Positions 22,442 through 33,272 of a DNA stretch of 64,000 bases are shown here, piece after piece (positions within the stretch are counted from its first letter, which is position 1; every line of letters begins with the position of its first letter). Position numbers and translations under genes: made by a program. The notes beneath the pieces are model-generated. The model saw nothing but the letters and a program-made list of their open reading frames with translations. It searched no databases and had not been told where the DNA came from. The DNA comes from Arachis hypogaea (Eukaryota; Streptophyta; Magnoliopsida; Fabales; Fabaceae). The stretch spans positions 115,689,323-115,753,322 of the forward strand of contig NC_092047.1 of assembly GCF_003086295.3 (NCBI RefSeq). Reading direction: 5' to 3'.

Positions 22442-24358
22442 TGATGGTTTCAGTGGCTAAGAGAAGGGGGGTTGAATCTTAGCCCCCTTTTTTGCTTTGT
22501 AACACTTGCTGGCCTTTGAAATAACTTCTAGGAGACTTCTGGATTTTTGTCTCGTCCCAAGCCACGAGACTTTTATTTTTATCTCGTCAGTTGGCACGAG
22601 ACTTTTCTTTTTGTCTCGTCACTTGGCATTAGATAATTTTCAGTTTTAGCCCCTGTGCAGTAGAAACAGAAATGGAGTAGAGAAGAGAGAAAATTACACC
22701 CAGATATATCCTGGTTCGGCTGCTAAGTGCAGTGCAGCCTACATTCAGTCTCCATCACAACCATGATGGAATTTCACTATAATCTTCCTGATTACAGACT
22801 GTAAAGTGCTAACCCAACTTACAAGGGGATTCCCACAGAATCATGAAACACAACATAGATGAACAAAGGAACTCTAAGGACATCTATGACTTTTTCTTTT
22901 AATTTTGCACTCTCTGACTTTTTCCGCTCTATGGCTTTTTCATACAAACCTCACTGTTTGCCTTTTTCCATGAGACTCAAGACATGATAAAATTAAACAG
23001 AAAAATACTAAACAGAATACATTGAAGGAGAAGAAAATCTGTAAGCTTAGGTAGCTCTGAGAATCCTATGCCTTGCACTCTCACTGCTTACTTCTAACTC
23101 CTTGCTCCAAACAGTGGCTATTCTCCCTTTTTATAGAAGAAAGAAGCCTCCACACTTGAAGCCAAAACCTAAGCCAACTTCTTATTCTTCAAGAAACAAA
23201 ACCGGTTCGGCCACATAGAGAGAGAAGAGATAACCATGCAAAACCCAACATGCAATTACCTCTAGTCCTTTCTTGGTCACCACTCTTCATCAATCCGAGC
23301 TCTCCATCCTTGGCTTGCTCTCCAAGATGGATTTCTGGCCCTTGATGCTTCATGATGATGATGACTTCATCTGCTTCAATCTCTGCCTCTACCATCACTT
23401 CGCCACTCTAGCTACTTCCTGTGGTGGTTGAGCAGAATCAAAGACAAGTCACACGTCCAAGAGTTTCCTCCTTGCTGGCCGAATCTTCTTCTTCCTTTTT
23501 GAGCATGAAGAGCTCGAGACTACCTCACCAAATCTAACCATATTTGGTGAAAATCTCAGCCACAACACACTTTTGTTTTGTTATGTTTTCTTGCCATCAT
23601 TGTGATGGTCTTTAGACTTGCTCTTCCTTCACTTCGGTAGCTTCATGTAGCTTCCATGGCATCCATTGTTTCCTGTGTAATAACCGAAGAAGAGAAGCAA
23701 ATAGAGAGAGAAGAGAGAAGTTTGAAAAGTATTGAATTAGGAAAGAGAATGAGATTAAATGAAATGATTCTTTCCTTGCTGAGTAGCGTGTAGCCATAAG
23801 TGCTACAATCAAATCAAGTGTCTTGTTTTCTCTCTCATAGTTCCCATGCAATAAATGACAATGTAATGAATTTTGGAATCCATCACATGGTGAAATGCTT
23901 GGATCCGTTGAAAGCAATTTTGCTTTCCTTTTTCCATTGGTTCCGGATCATGCATGAGGAACTTTTATCAAATGTAAAATTGGGCTTAGTTGCAACAACA
24001 TTTAATTTCTGGCCCAGAAATAACATTTGCTTTCCTGATGAATTTTTGGATCATGCATTGAGCAAATAGGAAAGTATTCATTTGGGCTTGTAGTAATAAT
24101 AATAACTCAATCTGGCCCAATTAGCACAATAAATAATTCAGCCATACTCATCATATATTCTAGCATCAAACCAAAGCTTAATTTTTTATTTAATTGGGCT
24201 TGTATCAGAATTTTATTTTCGGCCCAATTAGAAACCTGCATCACAAAATTATTAATTAACATATGTTAAATGAAAATCAAATTAATAATTTTGTAATTAA
24301 TTATTTCAATAATATTTGTTCATCATCAAAATTAAATTAGAGTTTTCCAAACTCATCA
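22442..24358 (-). mobile_element. 5' LTR of Sirevirus-1
   Basis: A complete 1917-bp LTR with TGATGAG...CCATCA termini in element sense. The hairpin array is repeated at 22549-22634. The sequence right of 24358 is Helitron A. Confidence 0.9.
23128..23135 (-). promoter_or_regulatory. Candidate TATA box in the Sirevirus-1 5' LTR
   Basis: Minus strand TATAAAAA, also present as TATAAAA in the 3' LTR. It lies in the middle of the LTR, where the U3/R border is expected. The Sirevirus-2 LTRs have the weaker TTTAAAAA at the same place. Confidence 0.45.
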
Positions 24359-25626
24359 ATTTTAGTTGATGGACTTAGTCTTCTTATGTAGCGCTCGTCT
24401 TCCTTTTTTTTTATTGGTTGTTGTTAGAGTTGTTACTTTCTTCTTTCTGTAGTAGATTCTTGTGAAGGCATGTTCTTTATGAATTGTTGAGTTGGATGCA
24501 CTTTCTATTGTGTTGTTTGTTCCATCTTTGCATGTATGTTCTTCTTCTGAAGAAATGTCTTGAATTTGTATGGTTTTATTTCTTCTTAATCTCTTGATGG
24601 AGTGGTACTTCAATGCCATTACTTTTCCAGAGTGTCATTAGATTTGAAGCAATTGTGCCCAATAATTTTTTTTTTGCTTCGCCATCAAATAGTACAAAAA
24701 TTATTGTAGCACTTTAATCTGAAACCTTTAATTGAATTCTGAATCTAAAATAAATATTGGATTAGTAACTAATAATTTGATAGATAGAATTATGAAAAGT
24801 ATATAGAGTTACCTTATTGTTGGATATTGTGGTGTTTGATTACATGTGCCACAAATGTAGTTGTTTTTTATATAGAGTTACACTTTTCACATTCAACATA
24901 GTTTCATACAAATTTGTCATCAATTTTGTTAATAGTTGCTAAAATTGTGAAGATCTTTTCCTATTCTAATATTCAATTTATGTATTCATTAGATATACGG
25001 TATTTGAGTAAGTATGAATGTATGATGCATGTTGTGAGTTTTTTTTTGTCATACCTGATCATCAGATTCTCGTTGCATGGCTATTAGATCTTTGATAGTT
25101 ATTCGATTTCTAATCATTTTGCCTTGAAAGAATGATGCTCCATTGAATAAGTTTGAGATGTCTAATTCAGAAATAATTTTTTTGTGTTAAATTTGATGTT
25201 ATTTGAAAGAATAGTGGTAAGAGACTTATATAAGTAGTTCAAATAGTATAGAATTTGAATACTTGTAACGTAAAATTTATTATAATTAATAATATTATTA
25301 TGACATTTGTTATTTATAAAAATTAATAAATTAATTGTTGGGATTATAATTGTTTATAACGGTAAAATATAATAAATATAGGAATATGGATTCAATGTAT
25401 TTGTACGTTACAAATTTATTGTATTGTATTTTTTAGTTTTCTTTTTTTGTATATTTTATTTTTTGTTGATTTGGAAATAATAGTTGATTTGGCAAGATTT
25501 GAGTGGTTGATTCTAACATTTTGCCAAGTAAGCAATGTTGCTGACATGGCGTTAGTAGAAGAAGAGAAATAGCTTCAAAGTAATGTGGGTAAACTTATGT
25601 ATCTACTTTTATATATTAAGAATAGA
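24359..25626 (-). mobile_element. Non-autonomous Helitron A, 3' end lost at the Sirevirus-1 junction
   Basis: The 5' terminus in element sense is TCTATTCTTAATATAT (minus strand from 25626), preceded by host A. The body matches Helitron C in long stretches, for example 24360-24620 against 47460-47745. The 3' hairpin end is absent because the homology stops at the Sirevirus-1 LTR. No RepHel ORF is present. Confidence 0.75.
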
Positions 25627-26794
25627 TGAGTTAATAATGAAGTTTATAACATAAAATTTTCCTATTAACATCCAAAATAACAGACATAAAGCCTAGTGTT
25701 GTGGTTGAATCCCTTCGGCATTGCCATCAAGATTCGTCAAACCAACACTTTACATCACAAAAACTCAAAAAAAAACTATACATCCCAGCAACTACTCAAG
25801 CATGCAATTCCCCTGTTCCAAACTTCTGCAACAATATCCCCAATTATAGAAATGCTTCTTCTCTGCCTCTCAAGAACCAATTGTACCATTTTGCTGAGAG
25901 TTTGGGATATCTCTATAATTGGCCATAGCTTACATTTGAATCATCCAATAAGTCAAATAAATCTTAGAATGGCCCCTTTATGTTTGATCCGTTCCTGAAA
26001 TAGAAAATTAGGAAACAGAAGAAGTATATATTTATGTGTCTCAAGTATCAACAGAAATTTCATAGCTGAAGGTATCAAGTGTGGCACCTATACATGCATG
26101 CAAGTATTTCACCCTTGACACATCTTGTAATGATGCATTGCTTGGTTTGACCTGACCACATGATAATGTGAATCAAATCTTTATCAGCAACTATATAGCA
26201 CCATAAAATACATGCATTTCGAGATAAATTTATTACATCATGCACTAGAATTAAATTATCCTGGTTCAATGAAACTTAAGATTCTCACTTATTGGAAGGA
26301 AATATACTGCATAGCTACACAGTAATCAAATTGGAAAAAATGAAAAAAAGAAAAAATTAATTACCCCTTCATTTGAAAACGGACTCTCTGCATCAGCCAA
26401 AACATAGATGGTGGTAGTTATACATAAATGAGTAGTAGCCATAGTTGAGGACATTAATGAAAACTATGAAATGCTAAGAAACCTGAGTGTTGAACTGCTA
26501 GTTGGAAATTTCATGTTATTTTTGTAACTAACAATAAAAATTTAAAAACACAGAATGTGAATCATAATGAATAGATAGTGGTTAGTCCATTACTCCCTTG
26601 TTATTCTTTTGGCCTTTTGGGAGTAACATGTTTAAAGAGGTTTTAGCTTGATGCACTGTTTTGCTTTATTATAATATAGAACTGAATGAATGTGATGGGG
26701 GTTGTCAACTTGTCATTGTGAGAAAGCATGTTGAATGAGGATTTGTAAGGTTTAGAATGAAATATAGATGACAAAAAACAATGCTTTACCTGCT
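25627..26794. other. Intergenic spacer downstream of NLR1
   Basis: AT-rich sequence homologous to 54480-55520. Small ORFs here are not conserved in frame between the two blocks, so I do not call a gene. Confidence 0.5.
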
Positions 26795-26850
26795 TTAAGA
26801 TGTTGAGTCCTCATGGAAACTGTCTCCTGCCATCAACTTGAATGGTGAAT
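26795..26850 (-). pseudogene. Second, diverged copy of the NLR C-terminal tail
   Basis: About 175 bp downstream of the NLR1 stop, the minus strand again reads TTGATGG...GACTCAACATCTTAA followed by a splice-donor-like GCAG|GTAAAG. This parallels the true NLR1 end (...NDSTS, stop, AACAG|GTAACT). Its layout resembles the NLR2 tail more than the NLR1 tail. It could be an alternative terminal exon or the remnant of a lost neighbour. It is absent from block 3. Confidence 0.5.
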
Positions 26851-26969
26851 AAGCTATTAGTTTAAAACTGGAAAATAAAAGTAAGATTATGTAGGAGAGA
26901 ATGAATATGATGTTGGAGAAGATGAAGTGAAGAGGCTTCGGGATAGAGAGAGCAAAAGAGTTACCTGTT

Positions 26970-29900
26970 TTAAGATGTTGAGTCATTGCGAATCCATTTC
27001 CCATCAAGTTGAATGCGGGGGATGTGGGAAATGGATGGCCAAATGTGGGGGTCCTTCCTCTCTATGCCTTCACCCAACAACGGACATTCTCTGATTCTGA
27101 GTTCCCATAAAGAGGCAGGCAGCCTTATTATGTTCTCCAGCTTAGGGCATTCTTCAATCCATAATCCTCGGAGGGACTGTGACTGTGACACCTCCAGAGA
27201 TGTCAAATTTTCACATCTTTCAATTGTCAGAGACCAGAGATTTGGGAACGCTGGCAATGCGAAGGATGTAAGTGAATCACAGCTGTTGTCTATTTTTAAT
27301 TCCATTAGCGAGTGATGTTGTTGGTGTTGCATTGGGAATTCTACATTCTTGCAGTTATTGATCCGCAAATGTTTCAACAAAGGGGGCAAAGCATCCCCTG
27401 GCAATGACACCGCTGATGAGCAATTTGAGATCTCTAAATAACGGAGAGAGGTTGGTTGGGTGTGGGTCATGGCCTCAAACACATCCTCCACAAGCTGCTT
27501 TCCTCCGATTCCTAGTACTTGCAGTGAAAGTGGTAGGTCCCGCATTCTTGCTTTCTGTTTGCCTAATATAAATAATTCGCGTAAGATGGGAGCTCTTGGA
27601 AGATAACAACCAAGCTCCTCACATCCTCGAATGCGGAGTTGCTTCAAAGACGGAAGGAAAGTGGGCAAATCTCTTCTTAACTTAGGACAGTCCTCTATCC
27701 AAAGTTCTTCAAGTTTCGGAAATGGTGCATGATCATCATCATCACATTCATATGACTCCCATTCCTCCCAGCAAGGCATTCTTTGAATCATGAGAAATTT
27801 AAGGGATCGGAAGGGTGTCTCCTGATGCTGATGAGTTCCATCACCCTTATAGAATGACCCACCAATCTTCTTCACCTTCTCGAACTCTTCAATGATCAGC
27901 CTCTCCAGAGAGGGTAACTGTCCAAGTGAAGGAACCATCCAACAATTCCTGCATCCACTCAGCATCAACACAGTCATGTTGTGGTACGAAGACTGCCCTA
28001 CCCAATCCGGAAACATGGTACCTCTGTAACGCCAGATGAATAGCATCTTCAAGTCTTTGTGAGGACATAATTTGTCAAGAATAGCTTTTTCAGTTTGGGA
28101 ATCACAAACCTCACTTTCTTCAAATGATGTCCAACTCAAATCTAAAGCATTCAGGTGTATTTTTTCATACATTCTTGCACTCGATGCTTCACCACTATTC
28201 TTAACATTCTCTAATTTCTCAATACTCAATGATCCATGAAGATGTGCTAACTCTCCCAATTCTCCAATCCCATTCTCTTCATGTTTGCCCGCAACATAGG
28301 AACTTAAAAATTGCAAATCTTTTAATTCACTCATCTTTTTTGGCATCTCTTCCAAATCATCAGTGCCGGAAATATCAAGATGACGCAAATTCACAAGATT
28401 TTGCATCTTGCTAGGAAGCTTTTTAAGTTTATTACACTCTCTCAACTTCAAGGTTTGTAAATTGTACAAGCAACTTAAAGACTCGGGCAAAGTCACGATG
28501 GATGTGAATGAAAGATCCAAAAAACGCAAATGGATCAATTTGCCAATTGAACTATGCATCAAGTTTTCATCATCTGAAGAAAAATTAAACGACAAAACTC
28601 GTAAGCACTTCAATTGTTCTAGTAAGTCACAAGGAACGGTTACTCCATCTCCCTCTGGGATTACGCCGCCTTTATGCAAATTGATTTGCATCAATGTCCT
28701 CACATGTTTTAACCTATTGCATGCTTCCATGATCTTCATAAGCGAATCATCATCATTCTTGCGGCGAGCACATGACAAGTGGCGAGTTTTCATATCATGC
28801 TTTGCTGCAGTCTTGTGTTCAAGCATACTAGAAAAGAACTTTCCACCATAAAATGTTGTTAAATCATGCATGAGGTCGTGCATCACAAATGTATTATCAT
28901 CAGAGTTGGAACGTTGAAAAAATGATCTTGAAACCAAATCATCAAAATATTCATAACCAACATTTTTTAAAATGTTTCCACCCTTTGGTTGTAGCAAAAG
29001 ACCTTCTGCCATCCACAATAATGTCAATTCATCTCTATAAAATTCATAGTCCTTCGGATACAAACAACAATAAACAAAGCAGCGTTTTAAATACGAAGGA
29101 AGGTGGTAATAACTGATTCTCAATGCAGGAAGAATCCCACTATCCTCCTCAGAGAGTTCCCAGAATTCACTATTCAAAACATCAATCCAGTCTTTTTCAT
29201 TATCTTTCCCTCTCAATAACCCTCCAAGGGCCTGAGCTGCCAAAGGTAACCCTTTACATTTTTTAACAATTTTTCTACCAATTTCTTCTAAAGTTGAACA
29301 ATCTCGAGATTCAGAAGGATCCCATGCACGATTTGCAAACACTGACCAGCATTGTTCTTCATTCAACAAACTCAAATTGTGAGCTTCATTATGTTTAGTT
29401 TTCACCACAGAAGCCACTGTATCAAGACGTGTAGTTACAAGAATCTTGCCTCCCTCACTTCCACATTCAAAAGGTGTTAGAAAACTTTCCCAACGCTCAC
29501 GATTACTGCTCCAGACATCATCCAGAATAACCAAGAAGTTCTTCCCCGTTAGCCCATTCTTCAAATGATTTTGAGCTGTATCTAAATCATTTGAGTAACA
29601 AGCACTGCAAGTTTTCTCTATCACCGCCTTTGTGACCTTCAGAACATCAAATTCCTCCTCACCAACACAAACCCATGCCTTCACATGAAACTTTTGTTGC
29701 ACTGTGTCATCATTATAAACCAATTTAGCCAAAGTAGTTTTTCCTATCCCACCCATGCCCACGATGGGAATCACGGACAGTTCACCATTGTAAGCATCAT
29801 CTAAAAGCAAATTCACTATGGCATCCCTTTCTTTGTCCCTTCCAACAAATATATCAGATTTTTTAACCAGCGAGGTTGATGGAATCCTCCCAGACATGTT

Positions 29901-30332
29901 CTTGGCTGCAATCTTTTCTAGCCGAAGGATATCTTTGTGTTTTGCAATATCTTCTAGTCTAGCAATGATTTCTTCAATCCTACTAACCATCTCCCTATCT
30001 TGCGAATTGAGAAAGCGAGACAGGAAGTTACCTGGTGGATCCTTCTGAGTGGCAGCTTTGGTGGCGACTTCATCCAACAAGTCATCAGCATCATACACAG
30101 CATCTTGGAGATCTTCGAGCCATCTCTTGACAGCAGGGTCAGTGATCTGTTTCTTCTCAGCATCATTCAGCACAGCTTCAACCACATTCAGAATGGTCTT
30201 CAACCTTTGAAGCAGCTTCTGGTCAACCTTCTTTCCTCTCATCATGTTGATGAAATCAGGATCAGACAGCCTGTCGAAAAGGACATTGAGAAAAGAAGAG
30301 AGGAAAGCTCCTCCAACAAGTTCAGCAGCCAT
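26970..30332 (-). CDS. NLR1: CC-NB-LRR disease-resistance protein, intact
   Basis: A single-exon gene of 1120 codons. I place the start at MAAELVGG (30332) because the same start is conserved in NLR2 and NLR3; an upstream in-frame ATG would add 25 residues. Domains: Rx-type coiled coil 1-140 with WLEDLQDAVYDADDLLDEV (71-89); NB-ARC about 165-490 with P-loop GMGGIGKTT (192-200), kinase-2 LVILDDVW (267-274, final W typical of the CC class), RNBS-B KILVTTR, GLPL (361-364), RNBS-D CFVYCCLYPKDYEF and MHD (484-486); leucine-rich repeats from about 510 to the end. This family senses pathogen effectors in the cell and triggers immune cell death. The specificity cannot be predicted. A splice-donor-like AACAG|GTAACT right after the stop suggests a 3' UTR intron. 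Confidence 0.95.
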   Translation of the reverse strand: MAAELVGGAFLSSFLNVLFDRLSDPDFINMMRGKKVDQKLLQRLKTILNVVEAVLNDAEKKQITDPAVKRWLEDLQDAVYDADDLLDEVATKAATQKDPPGNFLSRFLNSQDREMVSRIEEIIARLEDIAKHKDILRLEKIAAKNMSGRIPSTSLVKKSDIFVGRDKERDAIVNLLLDDAYNGELSVIPIVGMGGIGKTTLAKLVYNDDTVQQKFHVKAWVCVGEEEFDVLKVTKAVIEKTCSACYSNDLDTAQNHLKNGLTGKNFLVILDDVWSSNRERWESFLTPFECGSEGGKILVTTRLDTVASVVKTKHNEAHNLSLLNEEQCWSVFANRAWDPSESRDCSTLEEIGRKIVKKCKGLPLAAQALGGLLRGKDNEKDWIDVLNSEFWELSEEDSGILPALRISYYHLPSYLKRCFVYCCLYPKDYEFYRDELTLLWMAEGLLLQPKGGNILKNVGYEYFDDLVSRSFFQRSNSDDNTFVMHDLMHDLTTFYGGKFFSSMLEHKTAAKHDMKTRHLSCARRKNDDDSLMKIMEACNRLKHVRTLMQINLHKGGVIPEGDGVTVPCDLLEQLKCLRVLSFNFSSDDENLMHSSIGKLIHLRFLDLSFTSIVTLPESLSCLYNLQTLKLRECNKLKKLPSKMQNLVNLRHLDISGTDDLEEMPKKMSELKDLQFLSSYVAGKHEENGIGELGELAHLHGSLSIEKLENVKNSGEASSARMYEKIHLNALDLSWTSFEESEVCDSQTEKAILDKLCPHKDLKMLFIWRYRGTMFPDWVGQSSYHNMTVLMLSGCRNCWMVPSLGQLPSLERLIIEEFEKVKKIGGSFYKGDGTHQHQETPFRSLKFLMIQRMPCWEEWESYECDDDDHAPFPKLEELWIEDCPKLRRDLPTFLPSLKQLRIRGCEELGCYLPRAPILRELFILGKQKARMRDLPLSLQVLGIGGKQLVEDVFEAMTHTQPTSLRYLEISNCSSAVSLPGDALPPLLKHLRINNCKNVEFPMQHQQHHSLMELKIDNSCDSLTSFALPAFPNLWSLTIERCENLTSLEVSQSQSLRGLWIEECPKLENIIRLPASLWELRIRECPLLGEGIERKDPHIWPSISHIPRIQLDGKWIRNDSTS
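29741..29763 (-). promoter_or_regulatory. Candidate miR482/miR2118 target site in the P-loop codons of NLR1
   Basis: The codons for GMGGIGKT read ATGGGTGGGATAGG on the coding strand. This pairs well, with one G:U, with the core of miR2118 (GAUUCCACCCAU) as I remember it. Members of this miRNA family target the P-loop region of many legume NLR transcripts. Pairing quality is estimated by eye. Confidence 0.4.
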
Positions 30333-31742
30333 GTTCACAAGATCAAGAAAGTATGAAAGGGTAAGGGAAGTGGTTTGTGGTATGCACTCAAAACTCAGAA
30401 TTGACAAAAACAGAAGGGTAATAGTGAAGTTGTAGTTTGCAGTGTAAGATAGCCAAGTATATGGTGTGGTGGTGATATTTTCTTGAAATGCTTACTGTTA
30501 TTGGTACTGGGGACAAGTTCACATATGCTTCTTTGTTTCTTCCTCCAAGGCAGTGACATGTTTCAGTGCTTTCAAAAAGTTTATGACCCACTACAGCATC
30601 CAATACCCAATATGGTGATCTTTGCTTCAATTATTGAGTTGAACTGTTGAAGCAGAAATTCTTTTTTGTTTTTGCATCACATTCTTTCACTCTTTTCTTA
30701 CTTTTTTTTTTTCTCGATAAGATACTTTTATTTTCTAAATGGAATCCAAATGTATTGAAATGATAAGTTTGATGTTTAACGTCATGGGACCATCCTCCAC
30801 CAACTGATGAGAAAACCAAATGTGAATGGTCCTTAATTGTATTATTAGCTATACATACAGTAAACTGCTTTATACTTGTTTAACCAAATATTTGTTGTTT
30901 TCCCTCAATTTACCAAAATCACGCAATTATACAATGATTTAGTATTAGATTACAGAATATGACTATTTTGATTATAAATTAAATTATTGCATGGGATAAT
31001 GAAGATGCCCTTATATTTGAATTTGTTACCACACTCTCATAGTGTCCAAAATGTATCTTACAATGTCCAAATTTTTACAGGGAAAACAATAATCTAAATA
31101 AGAATATTGTTGGATGATTTTACCAAAGTAAGACCATTTCATTTTTTTATTATATTATTATTATTATTTTTACATCAAGCTACTTTTACACATTATAGTT
31201 CTAGAATTTTTACTTTTCTTAATGGAATTTCAAATGAAATTCTTATTTGTTAATTTTTTTTAGCATGTGATTTAAATTTATTGAACTGAAAGTGAAAGAG
31301 TACAACAATGTTAATTTTGCTGTTTGCAATCTACATCATTGCCATTGAGGTTTGTTATCTTATAGGTGCAAGGCTCTGCCTCGGGTGTCTATGTTGATAG
31401 CAGCATCACTTCTAATTGAAATCTGCAATAACAGCAGGTAGGATTTTCAATGTATTTGTCTAAGGCATATAAAATGCTATCTGCATTAACTCTATAAACT
31501 GCAGAAGAATCACATTAACAAAGACCTCAGCGAATAAGGGAAGCAGGAAATTTGACAAACACAAGCTGAAGAAACGAAGCTTTTTTTGTAAAAAACCATA
31601 CTCGATTGTGCAGCTTGTTTGTACTTCTTTCTTATAATTTGGATTGATCAAGTGATAAATTTTATATCTTTTGTTTGCCATTGGCTTTCTTATGTAATCT
31701 TGTACATATTTGTTTACAAAAAATAACACCTATTAGTAACAA
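30333..31742. other. Upstream flank of NLR1
   Basis: Promoter side of NLR1, highly similar to 58994-60065 upstream of NLR3. Small ORFs on both strands are not conserved and are not called. I see no unambiguous TATA box; CATATACTTGG near 30455 (minus strand) is a weak candidate. Confidence 0.4.
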
Positions 31743-33272
31743 CTAGAGTGAGACCCGCGTAATGCGCCGAAAGGTAGATTATTTATAGTTTTATACTATA
31801 TAGTATATTTTAATAAATGTTATATTAAAAATATTTTAGAGAACATATTATAAATAGATTTTGAATTTATTTATTTTTAAAAAAGACATAGGTTATTTAT
31901 ATTAAAGTTATACAAAATTGCATTTTTTTTTCATTTTTCAATTTGCATTAATGGCTACACTTTGGCTTTTCTTGCGGTTTTTTTGTTTGTAAATAATGAA
32001 AAAAATAAATGAATGAGAATGAAAAACATATAAAAATGTTATATTAAATTTAAGGAATTTTTGACAATTAGTATAAGAGATTAAGAAATGAAGAGTAGTA
32101 AGAGTCTTAATATGTATAAGTTGTAGAATTTGAATATTTGTAACTGAAATTTTTTATAATTATTATTATTATGACACTTTTAATGTATGTTTATTGCATT
32201 TAATTAGTACTTGATGTTTCAATTGAATAATAATAGATAAGAGTTTTTTGTTTTAATTTTTTTAAAATATTTTACTAAATAGTGATTGGTTGATTTTCAT
32301 CAAGCAATTTTGGGTATTAACTCTTCCGGTCTGTCATTACCACTGCAAATCATTGTACAACAAAGAGAATAAGACATAGTCAAAGAATGATAATCCATTC
32401 TAAGTAAATTGTGGAAGCAATAATAATAATTTATAATTTGATGATGAAATATTGCAATTGATAGTATATAGGGAGCAATAATTTTAAATGCACATTAATT
32501 TTGGTTGTGAGTGTTGGACAGAACCGTTTACAAAAGAGGAATACATAAACTTGTGCTACTTGTAATGAGTTCACAATTAAAATGTTATTATTTATAACAA
32601 ATAAATAGGGCTATTGAAAATGATATTGAACAATGAGAAGAGTAAACGATAAAGTTGAAAATCTTTAGGAAGATACCTGAGACAAATTTCCTACGTTGGC
32701 GGCGCCGAATGGTGACGTTGGTCTGAGACCCAGAATCGAGCTCTGGCAAGAAATCCGCAAGAGGAGGAATGGAGTTTGCTATGGTTTCTGCAATTTATAC
32801 AATGCGGCTCCGCCGGAGATGGACATCGCGATGTATAATTTGTTTTGAGGAAAAAACAATGGCTCATGGACCAGAAGAGGATGGAGGAAATAGAATGGGA
32901 CCGGAAGAGGATGGAGGAAATAGGATCTCGGTACGGAGAGGTACTAAGAGGGTGAGGGTTTGTGAAAGGTAATAAGCTCTTTGGTTTTGAGAGCTTTTTG
33001 TTGGGGTAAATGTTAATTTGTGTTTTTGTTGTTTTAGAAATAAGGATTGATTTAGAAAAAGTTAATTTGTTGGTTTTTATTGTGTTTTTTAGTTGTTTTT
33101 TGTGTTTTTTTTTTATGTGAAAATAAAAGTTAATTTGGCAAGATTTGAGTGGTGGATTCTAAAATTTTGCCAAGTAAGCGTTGGTGCTGACATGGCGTTA
33201 GTAGAAGAAGAGAAATAACTTAGAAGCAATGTGGGTAAACCTATGTACCTACTTTTATATATTAAGAATAGA
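31743..33272 (-). mobile_element. Non-autonomous Helitron B, complete
   Basis: Element sense is minus. The 5' end is TCTATTCTTAATATAT (from 33272, host A before it). The 3' end has a GC-rich short hairpin (GGCGCATTACGCGGGTC) and finishes CTCACTCTAG (31743), followed by host T. A|TC...CTAG|T is the Helitron insertion rule. It is 1530 bp long without RepHel coding. NLR block 3 has no such insertion at the matching place (about 60065). A more GC-rich stretch at 32690-32970 contains a doubled 30-bp unit and may be captured host DNA. Confidence 0.85.

Larger units (their letters stand above)
12829..24358 (-). mobile_element. Sirevirus-type Ty1/Copia retrotransposon 1
   Basis: An 11.5-kb element read on the minus strand: 5' LTR 24358-22442, primer site, gag (22405-20732), pol (20620-17510; order protease, integrase, RT, RNase H), extra ORF (about 16920-15647), repeated polypurine tracts, and 3' LTR 14735-12829. 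The Copia order (integrase before RT), the conserved primer site, several AAGGGGGAG tracts and a long coiled-coil Gag place it in the Sirevirus lineage. The 3' LTR lacks its last 12-13 bp. Flanks do not match (SINE on the left, Helitron on the right), so a rearrangement removed the target duplication. Confidence 0.9.

Noticed and set aside
29818..30356. Plus-strand ORFs opposite NLR1 (also opposite NLR3)
   Set aside because: Shadows of the conserved coiled-coil and NB-ARC coding on the other strand.
30332..30407. Longer NLR1 start 25 codons upstream
   Set aside because: The extra residues have no counterpart in NLR2 or NLR3, where the frame upstream of MAA lacks an ATG; MAAELVGG is the common start of this family.
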